Positions 34,267-43,178 of a stretch of DNA of 64,000 bases are shown here, piece by piece. This DNA is from Ruminococcus sp. NK3A76 (lineage in GTDB: Bacteria; Bacillota; Clostridia; Oscillospirales; Ruminococcaceae), in NCBI RefSeq assembly GCF_000686125.1, contig NZ_JMMA01000002.1:2418001-2482000 (forward strand), in the 5' to 3' direction. The position numbers and the translations under genes were made by a program. The notes under the pieces were generated by a model. The model was not told the DNA's origin. It saw only the letters and a program-made list of their open reading frames with translations, and did not search any database. Position 1 is the first letter of the stretch. The number at the start of each line of letters is the position of its first letter.

Positions 34267-35250
34267 TTAGTTTCCTGCCGCTCTTACGCTTACCTCGCCG
34301 CTTATCAGGGCTTCCGTGCTGCCGTCTTCGTAGCGCACGCAAAGCCTTGCACGCTCATCAACGCCGAGGGCTCTTGCAAATATGCGCTTGTCACCCTTTA
34401 TCACGACGATGTCACGGTCTATCAGAAGCTGGCGCTGCTTGTATTCTTCCAGACAGGCCTTGTCGTCAGGGGCATCTATCAGGCCGCCAAGCTCTTTCAG
34501 CACCTCGGCAGCAATGCGGTTTCTTATGTTGTCCTGCTCGGTGCCGCCGAAAAGCGAGGTGGCTATGCCCTTTATCTCCTCAGGGAAATCCCCCTCGGGA
34601 GTGGTTATGTTTATGCCGATGCCTAAGACAGCATAATCAAGCATACCGCTCTCAAAGCTCACGGCCGCCTCGGTAAGTATACCGCAGACCTTTTTCTGAT
34701 TGATGTAGATGTCGTTTACCCACTTTATCTTCGGGCTCAGCCTGCCGCCGGATATCGTCTCGACTGCACGGCACACGGCGACTGCCGCAGAAGTTGTTAT
34801 GAAAAGCGAATCCTCGGCCTTCATCTTCGGGCGCAGCAGCAGCGATATATAAACACCGCTCCCGTCAGGGGAATAGAACTTCCTGCCAAAGCGCCCCTTG
34901 CCCATAGTCTGCTCGGCCGCTATAAGAGCATAGCCCTCCGGCGTACCGGTCACGGCGAGCTGTTTTAAAAGGTCGTTTGTCGATGTGACGGTGTGGCGCA
35001 CATCTACCGTAAAGCGCTCGTCACCGAGCAGGGCTGTTATGCCCTCTTTTGAAAGGCTGTTGTCAGATTCGGGCAGAAAGTAGCCCGTCTTTGTCTTTGC
35101 ATTTATCTTCACACCGCTGCGGCGAAGCTCCTCGATAGCCTTCCACACAGCGTTTCTCGATACGCCTATGGCAGCTGCAAGCTCCTCGCCCGAAACAGCC
35201 TTTCCTCTGTTTTGTTCGAGCAGTTCGAGCACATACTGTGAAGTTTTCAT
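34267..35250 (-). CDS. birA: BirA, biotin ligase and repressor
   Basis: 327 residues. An N-terminal helix-turn-helix (VSGEELAAAIGVSRNAVWKAI) is followed by the ligase domain with TVTSTNDLLK, AAEQTMGKGRFGRKFYSPDG (biotin/ATP loop), KIKWVNDIYINQKKVCGIL and the SH3-like C-terminal domain. It attaches biotin to carboxylases and probably represses biotin genes. Its TAA stop lies in the target duplication of MITE F and so survived the insertion. Confidence 0.96.
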   Translation of the reverse strand: MKTSQYVLELLEQNRGKAVSGEELAAAIGVSRNAVWKAIEELRRSGVKINAKTKTGYFLPESDNSLSKEGITALLGDERFTVDVRHTVTSTNDLLKQLAVTGTPEGYALIAAEQTMGKGRFGRKFYSPDGSGVYISLLLRPKMKAEDSLFITTSAAVAVCRAVETISGGRLSPKIKWVNDIYINQKKVCGILTEAAVSFESGMLDYAVLGIGINITTPEGDFPEEIKGIATSLFGGTEQDNIRNRIAAEVLKELGGLIDAPDDKACLEEYKQRQLLIDRDIVVIKGDKRIFARALGVDERARLCVRYEDGSTEALISGEVSVRAAGN

Positions 35251-35281
35251 AAGCTATCACCTCAGCATTTACTTGTCAGGA

Positions 35282-36751
35282 TCATACAGCCAGCCCGTTT
35301 GTGCGCAGAATGCTCATTGCCGCATCTACGGGCAGGTGTTTTATTATGTGTTTTTTGTATTTTTCGTTCTCTGTGCATATCTCGACAGAGCAGTAGCCCT
35401 TTTTCTCCTGCGCCCATGTCTGGAGTATCGCCACACGGGTTATCTTGTCTCTTTTGATGACCACCCTGTGGAAGCGGTAGAAGCTGCAATAATCGAGCAC
35501 ACAGCACTTGTCGTTGAAGCCTATGCCCGTGTTGAAAGCCGCCGCGAGCTTTACTATGATCAGCCATATGCAGGGAACTGATGATATAAAGGAGATTATG
35601 TTTATCTCGCTGACCCACCTCGGGAAGATGAACACAGCCACCTGCCTGAGCACCGGCACGAACATGAACACCACGAACGGTATACATATAAACCGCCACA
35701 GCTCACGCTTGCCTGTGGTGAGGGTCGTTTTGGGGCGTGCAAAGCGTGGCATCAGCAACGAAAGGGTCTTGTCTACCTCTTTGTCGGTGGTTATCGGCGC
35801 AATAGTGGGTATCTCGCTGCGGCGCTTGCCGTAGCCTGTGCAGTAGACGTTTATCGTGCATATGCGGAATATCTTCATAAGCAGCGAGCGTGTTATGTCG
35901 TAGTAGTATATCCTGTCTCTGTCCATGACATCGTGGCGAAGCGTCCATATACCGCTCCTGACTGTCAGCCTGCCGCCCTGCCTTGTGACCGAGAAATGCC
36001 AGTAACGCATGAGGTTTGCAAAGAACGACAAAAGCCAGCCGCCTATCACCACGAGCGCAGATATGACTATGATAAAGGGTATCTTCTGTGTGTATTTTGA
36101 TATCTCGCCGGCTGCGGTGTTAAGAATGATTATCTCTATCTTTCTGTCAACAATGCGTGAGGCCTCGAAAAGAAGACCCGCAAAGATGACAACACCCGAC
36201 AGCGTTGACGAGAAGAACATCGAGAACGCAAGCTGGCTGCGCTTTTTGCTCTCGACGGTGTATTTTACCCCGTGCGAGCTGTCATCGGTTATAAGGCCCA
36301 AGATATGCTCTGCACGCTTTTTTGGCAGCACGAGTATAATATCAGCCCTTGAGACGCTTTTTGCATCTGTGTCGATATACAGCGTGCTCGCCCCGAAAAG
36401 CCGCTGGAACGAGCTCTGGTGTACAGACACGGTGGTCACGACCTCAAAAGCGAGCCTTGTCGCCGCAAGCCCGAAGTAGCCCGAGTGTGCGGTCATGCTC
36501 TTTTCGTCTATCTCAAAATATATAAACACCCACCTCAGCACCGCAAAGGCAAATATCGCACTGATAGCAAGGATATCTACCCAGTTGGTGACGAGCCACG
36601 AGCGTATATCGAATTTCAGCGCCACAAGGTATTTTACAAGCGGTATCAGCAGCAGCCACATAGCCCTTGACGTATAGCCGAGTATCATCATCGGGTGCTG
36701 GCGGTGCCGCAGGAATTCCCTTATGCGCCTCATAGCCTTATGCTGTTTCAT
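35282..36751 (-). CDS. PH-domain membrane protein, YdbT-like
   Basis: 489 residues from the ATG at 36751 (AAGGAAAG upstream), overlapping the upstream gene by 14 bases. Pairs of membrane helices alternate with three bacterial PH-like (bPH2/DUF304) segments. Examples are FGLAATRLAFEVVTTVSVHQ, LTVRSGIWTLRHDVMDRDR and KCCVLDYCSFYRFHRVVIKRD. This is the plan of B. subtilis YdbT, reported to affect antimicrobial peptide sensitivity. Function here is inference. Confidence 0.85.
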   Translation of the reverse strand: MKQHKAMRRIREFLRHRQHPMMILGYTSRAMWLLLIPLVKYLVALKFDIRSWLVTNWVDILAISAIFAFAVLRWVFIYFEIDEKSMTAHSGYFGLAATRLAFEVVTTVSVHQSSFQRLFGASTLYIDTDAKSVSRADIILVLPKKRAEHILGLITDDSSHGVKYTVESKKRSQLAFSMFFSSTLSGVVIFAGLLFEASRIVDRKIEIIILNTAAGEISKYTQKIPFIIVISALVVIGGWLLSFFANLMRYWHFSVTRQGGRLTVRSGIWTLRHDVMDRDRIYYYDITRSLLMKIFRICTINVYCTGYGKRRSEIPTIAPITTDKEVDKTLSLLMPRFARPKTTLTTGKRELWRFICIPFVVFMFVPVLRQVAVFIFPRWVSEINIISFISSVPCIWLIIVKLAAAFNTGIGFNDKCCVLDYCSFYRFHRVVIKRDKITRVAILQTWAQEKKGYCSVEICTENEKYKKHIIKHLPVDAAMSILRTNGLAV

Positions 36752-37199
36752 CGGCAGCGCTTTCCTTTCTGAGCGTCTTGTCAAGGTATGAGCTTATCTC
36801 CTTGACATCGCCCCTGCTTAAAAACATCATGACTACCCTTGAACCGACGGAGTTGACTATAAGGAAATTGAGCCCCGTCGCCTGGCTGAGCGGTGTGACG
36901 ACAGCCGTGAACGAGCGCACCGAGCTCAGCTTCATAAACTGCTTTTTGTAAATGAATACACCCGTCTTGCAGATAAGCTCATTTCGGCTGACCGAATAGC
37001 GTGTCAGCGAGAAAAACAGCGGCACGACAATGAGCAGCACAAGGAAGGTGAGTATGATTATAAACAGCATCACATACCAGAAAATTATGGATTTGAACAT
37101 AGCAAGAAAGCCGCACGCAAAACACAAAGCAAGCGACAATATTATAACAAAAAGATATATAGATATCATTGCGAGCCTTGACGGCTTATACATATGCAT
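36738..37199 (-). CDS. PH-domain membrane protein, YdbS-like
   Basis: 153 residues, two helices (about 10-32 and 38-62) and one bPH2 domain with SVSRNELICKTGVFIYKKQFM. GGAG lies nine bases before the first ATG. The small-plus-large pair is the same as ydbS-ydbT in B. subtilis. The stop overlaps the larger partner. Confidence 0.85.
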   Translation of the reverse strand: MHMYKPSRLAMISIYLFVIILSLALCFACGFLAMFKSIIFWYVMLFIIILTFLVLLIVVPLFFSLTRYSVSRNELICKTGVFIYKKQFMKLSSVRSFTAVVTPLSQATGLNFLIVNSVGSRVVMMFLSRGDVKEISSYLDKTLRKESAADETA

Positions 37200-37227
37200 A
37201 GGACTTATCTCCTTACGCTCTTTTTGA

Positions 37228-37560
37228 AGTTAACAGTTTACAGTTATCAGTTAACAGTTAAGGTGTCGTATCTTATCGGCAAAGCCGATAAGAAGAAAGT
37301 TTTGCTATGCAAAACATTTCCCTTCGGCGGACGGATGCCCATTCGGGCGTTTCCCTCCGGCGAGTTTCAGAAACTGCCACCTATGGAATGTAAGGGCGCA
37401 TAAGCCCTCGCCGTGAGCTTATACCGCCCGACCGACAGGCCGAAATGGCGCTCGTCTGCTTACGCAGACAGCCAAGCTTCGCAAAGCGAAACTTGCAATA
37501 AACGCCGCAGGCGCACCGGGGCTGTAAACTGTTCACTGTTAACTGTTAACTATCTGAAAA
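37228..37560. repeat. Composite intergenic repeat, block 12
   Basis: Fills the 373-base gap. AGTTAACA/AGTTTAC heptamers, CTTATCGGCAAAGCCGATAAG (a palindrome at 37271-37291), TTTTGCTATGCAAAA, GCCCATTCGGGC, a variant core without the usual arms, GTCTGCTTACGCAGAC and AAGCTTCGCAAAGCGAAACTT, then GCCGCAGGCGC and TTAACTG heptamers. Confidence 0.75.
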
Positions 37561-37572
37561 GCCGCAGGCTTA

Positions 37573-38415
37573 TCAGATGACCGCTTCTGCGTGGCGGGTA
37601 ACATGGCAGCCGACATTCACGCTGACGGGAAGGCCTGCTATGTGGGTCGGTGCTTCCTCGATGTTTACGGCAAGACAGGTCACAGTGCCGCCGAAGCCCT
37701 GAGGACCTATGCCGAGAGCGTTTATCTTATCGAGCATCTTCTGCTCAAGCTCACGGTATAGCGGCTTTTCGTTTCTCTTTTCAACATCACGGCAGAGCGC
37801 CTTCTTTGCAAGGTAAGCGCACTTTTCAAAATCGCCGCCGATGCCGACACCCACCACTATCGGGGGGCAGGGGTTAGAGCCGGCCTTTGCTATGCTCTCT
37901 GCCACGAAATCAACTATCTCGTCGTGCGTAACAGATGGTGTCATCATCTTAAGAGCCGACATATTCTCAGAGCCAAAGCCCTTGGGAGCGACCATTATCT
38001 TCACCTTGTCGCCCTGTATAAACTTAAGATGCACGACAGGCGGAGTGTTGTCCTGTGTATTTACTCTCTCTAACGGGTCGGCAACGATAGAGCAGCGCAG
38101 CCTGCCGTCTATGTAGCCCCTTGAAACGCCCTTGTTTATAGCTTCGTTTATGTCGCCGCCGACAAAGTGTACGTCCTGCCCGACCTCCATGAAGATTATA
38201 GCCATGCCTGTGTCCTGGCATATCGGGATAGTCTGCTCACGGGCAACGTTTATGTTGTCGATTATGTCATCAAAGACATTTTTTCCGACAGGCGACTCTT
38301 CCTTTTCCCTGCCGCACTTTATGCATTCTTCAAGAGTCTTGGGCAGGTAGAGGTTGGCCTTTATGCAGAGCTCTCTTACTTTTTCTTCTATCTCGTTAAC
38401 GTTTATCTCACGCAA
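37573..38415 (-). CDS. Class I fumarate hydratase/tartrate dehydratase alpha subunit
   Basis: 280 residues from a TTG at 38415, chosen because GGAAGG precedes it and the product then begins MREINVNEIEEKVRELC, as in the family; a GTG at 38445 is the alternative. The iron-sulfur cysteines are likely those in TIPICQDTGMA, GGDFEKC and NVGCHVTRHAEA. It hydrates fumarate with a 4Fe-4S cluster together with a separate beta subunit. The beta gene normally follows but is absent: a composite repeat and unrelated PH genes follow instead. Confidence 0.92.
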   Translation of the reverse strand: MREINVNEIEEKVRELCIKANLYLPKTLEECIKCGREKEESPVGKNVFDDIIDNINVAREQTIPICQDTGMAIIFMEVGQDVHFVGGDINEAINKGVSRGYIDGRLRCSIVADPLERVNTQDNTPPVVHLKFIQGDKVKIMVAPKGFGSENMSALKMMTPSVTHDEIVDFVAESIAKAGSNPCPPIVVGVGIGGDFEKCAYLAKKALCRDVEKRNEKPLYRELEQKMLDKINALGIGPQGFGGTVTCLAVNIEEAPTHIAGLPVSVNVGCHVTRHAEAVI

Positions 38416-38434
38416 TGTTATCTTTCCTTCCTGT

Positions 38435-39589
38435 TTATGATTCACCAAATGCTTCTCCGCCTGCGACGACCAGCTTTGGCGACTGGTAGATGTCGAGCGG
38501 GTCGCCCTCAAAGAGCACCATGTCGGCATTCTTTCCTGCTTCAAGCGAGCCGATGATGTCATCAGCACCGACAGCCTTTGCAGGGTTTATGGTTATAGCT
38601 TCTATCGCCCTGTCGTGAGGCAGGCCGTTTTTGACAGCCACCGCTGCTGTGAGCGGAAGATACTGTATCGGCGTCTCGCTGTGGTCGGTGCATATAGATA
38701 CACACACGCCTGCCTTGTCAAGCAGTGCAGGGTTCTCGGGGGTAAGGTTTGCAAGCTCGGGCTTGCACCTGTCGCAAAGCAGAGGGCCGCACACGGCATA
38801 TGCCCCCTCCTCTTTAAGCTCATCTGCTATCAGATGACCGTCGGTGCAGTGGATAAGAACGTAGTCAAGGTCAAACTCGTTTGCTATCCTTATCGCCGTG
38901 AAGATATCATCTGCCCTGTGGCAGTGAAAATGCGCCTTGACCTTCTTTTGCAGAAGCGGTATCAGCGCCTCGTTCTTTATGTCATACTCAGGCTCGTCCT
39001 CGTCTTCTTCGAGCGCCTTCTGCTTATCCTGCATATAGCGCTTTGCCTTGTTGAGCGCTTCTCTGATTATCGCAGCGATAGCCTGGCGTGTGTAGGGTGT
39101 CTGCTCCTTGCCGGAGTATATCATCTTCGGGTTCTCGCCCATAGCAAATTTTACACCCACCGTGCGCAGCAGCATCTTGTCTATACGCCTGCCGTGAGTG
39201 CTCACGAGCGCTATGTCGCCTGCCACGGCGTTTGCCGAGCCGGGTGAGACGACTGCCGAGGTGATGCCTGCCTTGAGCGCTTCGCTGAAGCTGATGTCAA
39301 AGGGATTTATGCCGTCTATTATATGCATATGCGGCGTGCAGGGCTCACTTTCCTCGTTGAAGTCCTCGCTCTCCTCGCCGACACCGTTTGTCGTAAGTCC
39401 CAGGTGGGTGTGCGCATCAATAAATCCCGGGTAGAGCGTTTGCCCCATAGCGTCATATGCGTTCACATCGCCGCACTCGCCCTCAGCTATCTCGGTTATG
39501 ATACCGTTTTGCCATTTGATGTAGCCACGGTCTATGATGCGGCGGTCTTTGTCCATTGTTATTATTTTAGCATTTTTTATACAGTTCAT
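38435..39589 (-). CDS. Metal-dependent amidohydrolase, imidazolonepropionase-like
   Basis: 384 residues. The metal site HxH is in LYPGFIDAHTHLGLTT near residue 60. Further ligands are in VKAHFHCHRADD, VLIHCTDGH and SICTDHSE, with the final INPAKAVGADDIIGSLEAGKNADMV closing strand. Cytosolic, substrate unknown. It lies directly upstream of the fumarase subunit, with about 20 bases between. Confidence 0.9.
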   Translation of the reverse strand: MNCIKNAKIITMDKDRRIIDRGYIKWQNGIITEIAEGECGDVNAYDAMGQTLYPGFIDAHTHLGLTTNGVGEESEDFNEESEPCTPHMHIIDGINPFDISFSEALKAGITSAVVSPGSANAVAGDIALVSTHGRRIDKMLLRTVGVKFAMGENPKMIYSGKEQTPYTRQAIAAIIREALNKAKRYMQDKQKALEEDEDEPEYDIKNEALIPLLQKKVKAHFHCHRADDIFTAIRIANEFDLDYVLIHCTDGHLIADELKEEGAYAVCGPLLCDRCKPELANLTPENPALLDKAGVCVSICTDHSETPIQYLPLTAAVAVKNGLPHDRAIEAITINPAKAVGADDIIGSLEAGKNADMVLFEGDPLDIYQSPKLVVAGGEAFGES

Positions 39590-39610
39590 TCAGTCAAGTC
39601 CTTAGAATAT

Positions 39611-40048
39611 TCAATTAGTTCCCGTTGAGCCGAAGCCGCCCTCGCCTCTTACCGTGTCAGAAAGCTCCTCTACCTCCTGAGTCTCGGGTGTTAAAACGTG
39701 CGTTATCACAAGCTGTGCCACCCTGTCGCCGGCCTTTATCTCCCTGTCATCATTGCTGTGGTTGTGAAGGGCTACTATTATCTCGCCCCTGTAATCCCAG
39801 TCAACAACGCCCACGCAGTTTGCAGGCGCAAGGCCGAGCTTTGTTGCAAGAGAGCTTCTTGCGTAGATGAAAAGGCAAACGTCCTTTGCCCCCTCGACCT
39901 CGACGGAAAGCCCTGTGTGTATCTTTACAGTCTCCCCTGCCTTTGCAGTCACGTCCTCTGTGGCGCAAAGGTCATAGCCTGCGCTGTAGGGTGTCTGCCT
40001 TTTGGGTACTACTGCGTTTTCTCTCAGTTTTTTTACAAGTAATCTCAT
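39611..40048 (-). CDS. dut: dUTP diphosphatase
   Basis: 145 residues, a trimeric dUTPase. Conserved motifs are AGYDLCATED (1), YARSSLATKLG (2), GVVDWDYRGEIIVAL (3), GDRVAQLVI (4) and GEGGFGSTGTN (5). It hydrolyses dUTP to dUMP. It overlaps the U32 gene by four bases. Confidence 0.96.
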   Translation of the reverse strand: MRLLVKKLRENAVVPKRQTPYSAGYDLCATEDVTAKAGETVKIHTGLSVEVEGAKDVCLFIYARSSLATKLGLAPANCVGVVDWDYRGEIIVALHNHSNDDREIKAGDRVAQLVITHVLTPETQEVEELSDTVRGEGGFGSTGTN

Positions 40049-42108
40049 TTGTTTTCCTCTTTCTGTATCAGCCCTCTGAAATATAATCCCCGGGTGATGT
40101 TTTTTTCTTCAAGTGCGCTGCCGCTGCGGTAGGCCGATATGACCTCACCCACACGCTTTGCACTTTCGTCAGTAAAATACAGCGACAGGAAATCGACCCC
40201 GTCAAATTCACTCAGCCTGTCGCTCATAACGAGCAGGTCTGAATTGAGTATCTCGACATAGCCGCACTCCTTCCGGCATTTTATCTTGAATACCCTGCCT
40301 GTGCGGTCATAAAGCTCCATTTTGCAGCCCTTGCAGCCGACAGCCTGCCTTACCGGGCAGTTGACTGTGAGCATCAGCGGCAGCCGCCCGTAAGCAAACA
40401 CGCCCACAGGCACAGGCGAGCTTATCTGCCTGAGTTTTCCGGCTTTCAGCTCGAACGACAGGGTGATATCCTCTGCGCCCATGTCACAAAGCACCTGCGC
40501 CGAGACGGAGTTTGTTATGTTCAGCCCGTAGTCAGCCGACACTCTCATGCCAAGGTCTTTTCCAAGCTGTATATGCGCAATATTTGTCGCTATGAGCCTG
40601 TTTATCCCTGCCTGATGCGCCGCCCTCAGCCGCTCTGTGAGCCCCTGCTCGTCGAATGTGAACCTGTCGCACACGACAGCGAGCCTTTCAGCAGCTATCC
40701 CGGCAGCAAGCGCTTTTTTCTCCTGCCCGAGCGGTATACACACAAGCGACACGCCGCTTATGTCGGCACCGTCTATTTGCGATACATCGCTTACAAATAT
40801 CCTGAGCTGCTTATCCTGCCTGCCGTGAGGCTCAGGCTTGAATTTAAAGGGTGAAAATTCGTACACTTTCGTTTTCGCAGCCGCACGCTCCCTGTCAAGC
40901 AAGCTGCACGCCTCACGTCGCAGAGCGTTGAGCTGCGATGCCGGTATCATAGCACTTTGCGAGATATCGGCACTCACCTCGCCGAGCGAATAAATCGTAT
41001 CGCCGAGCTTTGAGAGCTGTGATGTGATGTATTCTATATCAAGCGGGCGCTTAAGTGCCGTCTGCACGGTATCCCCCGTCACGGTGACGGCGGTGCCGCC
41101 CTCGTCATATGCTGTGAGCCTTGCCGGCTCGCCCTCGTGGGCATAGAGCGAAAAGCTCACCTGTGCATACTTATGCTGCGTGCGGTAGAGCTCGTGTATC
41201 TTCGGTATGGCATCGTTTGCCGCCCTGACGTTTTCCTTTGTGCGTGTGCCGAACATCTCACGGCCTGTCTTCCTGTAATAATACCCGTCGGTAAAGCCCT
41301 CACGGGAAAAGACATCCGAGAGCGTCTTCATATCGGGCACGCCGCCTGAAAGTGCCGTGTTGCAGGCATTTGCCGCCGCTGCGACATACTCGGGGCGCTT
41401 CATTCTGCCCTCTATCTTAAGCGAGGTGACGCCCATATCGTCAAGCTCTTTTATAAACGGGATATACGACATATCCTTGAGCGACAGGTCATACCTCTCG
41501 CTGCCCCTTACAGCGCTTGCCGGCAGCCTGCACGCCTGAGCGCACATACCACGGTTTGCACTTCTTTGGCCGATGACGGCGCTCATATAGCACTGCCCCG
41601 AAACGGACATACACAAAGCCCCGTGAACGAACACCTCAGTCTCGATGCCGAGCGAGGCAAGGCTTTTTATAATGTCGCCCGGAAGCTCTCTTGAAAGCAC
41701 GGCACGGCAGAAGCCGAGCGCTTTGACCGCCCTGACACCTGCCGCAGTATGAACTGTCATCTGAGTCGATGCGTGGATAGGCAGCTTGGGGCAGCATTCT
41801 CTTACGATGTAAGGAATGCTTAAGTCCTGCGTGATGATGCCGTCGATACCAAGCCTGCACGCCGTTTCTATCTCACTTATCAGCAGCGGCAGCTCGTCGT
41901 CGGTGACCAAGGTATTTATCGCCTGATAGAGCTTGACCCCACGCCTGTGACATTCATAGACCGCACGTTCAAGCTCGCCCTCATCAAAGTTATGCGCCGA
42001 CGCTCTCGCACTGAAATGCCGTGAGCCGAGGTAGACCGCATCTGTGCCTGTTCTGAGCACTGCTTCGAGTGTCTCATACCCTCCGCAGGGGGAAAGCACC
42101 TCTGCCAT
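40045..42108 (-). CDS. U32-family peptidase with DUF3656
   Basis: 687 residues. The N-terminal barrel begins MAEVLSPCGGYETLEAVLRTG. The U32 signature is EVFVHGALCMSVSGQCYMS followed by SANRGMCAQACRLP near residues 155-190. The C-terminal half has the second cysteine cluster (TVNCPVRQAVGCKGCKMELYDRT in part). Relatives in E. coli act in RNA hydroxylation and ubiquinone synthesis rather than proteolysis. It shares a base with the end of zapA, a common Firmicute pair. Confidence 0.93.
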   Translation of the reverse strand: MAEVLSPCGGYETLEAVLRTGTDAVYLGSRHFSARASAHNFDEGELERAVYECHRRGVKLYQAINTLVTDDELPLLISEIETACRLGIDGIITQDLSIPYIVRECCPKLPIHASTQMTVHTAAGVRAVKALGFCRAVLSRELPGDIIKSLASLGIETEVFVHGALCMSVSGQCYMSAVIGQRSANRGMCAQACRLPASAVRGSERYDLSLKDMSYIPFIKELDDMGVTSLKIEGRMKRPEYVAAAANACNTALSGGVPDMKTLSDVFSREGFTDGYYYRKTGREMFGTRTKENVRAANDAIPKIHELYRTQHKYAQVSFSLYAHEGEPARLTAYDEGGTAVTVTGDTVQTALKRPLDIEYITSQLSKLGDTIYSLGEVSADISQSAMIPASQLNALRREACSLLDRERAAAKTKVYEFSPFKFKPEPHGRQDKQLRIFVSDVSQIDGADISGVSLVCIPLGQEKKALAAGIAAERLAVVCDRFTFDEQGLTERLRAAHQAGINRLIATNIAHIQLGKDLGMRVSADYGLNITNSVSAQVLCDMGAEDITLSFELKAGKLRQISSPVPVGVFAYGRLPLMLTVNCPVRQAVGCKGCKMELYDRTGRVFKIKCRKECGYVEILNSDLLVMSDRLSEFDGVDFLSLYFTDESAKRVGEVISAYRSGSALEEKNITRGLYFRGLIQKEENK

Positions 42109-42932
42109 TATTTATTGCCCTTGCCGGAGTTATTCTGTGTCAGCCCTGCAAGTGTAACACGGCTCGGCTGCTTTACAGCAGGGGCTTTCTCAGCCTCCAG
42201 CTGGTTTATCTTCTCCTTAAGGAATGCATTCTCACGCTCAAACTGCTTCATATTCTCTCTGAGCTTGTTGTTCTCGCTCTCCAGCTTGTCAGCCTTGTCC
42301 ATGAAGACAGCGCTGCCCTTTTCATATTTATCTATCGCCTCGTTAAGCGACTTGTTCTCGTTTTCGAGCTTTCTCATAGCCCCGTCGAGCACTGCCTTTT
42401 CGTTCTCCACACGCTTCATGGCAGCGTTCATGGTGGCCTTCTCAGCCTCTATCGTGGTGAGCTTGGTGCTGAGCTCTCTTATCTGCTCGGTCTGCTTGTT
42501 GGACTTATCCATATAAAGATTAGTGCCGGCAGCTATCTTGCTTGCATTCTGGACGGCTATCCTGCCCTCCTCCTCGAGCTTTTTGCACCTTGCTTCGAGC
42601 TCGCTCACCTGCTTCTCGGCCTTTGCGAGCTTTTGGGCGCAGTCCTTCTTTACATTCTCAGCCTCAGCCTTTGCCTTGTCTGCGGCTTCAACGTAATCCT
42701 TTATCTGGCCTCTTATGTTGTCTATGCTCTGGCGGTTCTTGTAAGCCTCGTCAAGTGCTTCTAAAGCCACAAGCATCGCACCGTCAAGGCGTGAGAGCTC
42801 GCTCTTGCCTGTCATAGCCTTTCTGAGCTTTTCGTTGAGCATATCGGCCAGCCTGTCGGAATAGCCCTGCGATTCCTCAGTTGCGAGCAGATAATCCCTG
42901 CCGTAGATTTTTACCAAGACCTTGTTTTTCAT
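42108..42932 (-). CDS. zapA: ZapA-like division protein with long coiled coil
   Basis: 274 residues from the ATG at 42932 (AGGTGAG upstream). The N-terminal ZapA domain, KNKVLVKIYGRDYLLATEES to about residue 95, promotes FtsZ assembly in known cases. Typical ZapA is about 85-110 residues. This one adds about 150 residues of heptad coiled coil (RVENEKAVLDGAMRKLENEN and similar) and a short proline-rich tail. The extension could lengthen the cross-bridge between FtsZ filaments, which is inference. Confidence 0.88.
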   Translation of the reverse strand: MKNKVLVKIYGRDYLLATEESQGYSDRLADMLNEKLRKAMTGKSELSRLDGAMLVALEALDEAYKNRQSIDNIRGQIKDYVEAADKAKAEAENVKKDCAQKLAKAEKQVSELEARCKKLEEEGRIAVQNASKIAAGTNLYMDKSNKQTEQIRELSTKLTTIEAEKATMNAAMKRVENEKAVLDGAMRKLENENKSLNEAIDKYEKGSAVFMDKADKLESENNKLRENMKQFERENAFLKEKINQLEAEKAPAVKQPSRVTLAGLTQNNSGKGNK

Positions 42933-43178
42933 AACACTTCTCACCTTTCAGATATAATAAGTCCTTCTGCTGGGTACTATTATTCATATTATACTATATT
43001 TTAGTAAAAACTACAAGAGGTTTTGGGAATTTTTTTTATATTATACAAAAAAATATAACTCTAAATGTGATATTCGCATCTTGCAAAATATTAAATTTTT
43101 TGGTATAATATAATCAGGCGTAATATATTCTTTTGTTTTTTAATAATATAAAAATCCTAACTGAAAGGGTGAATTATC

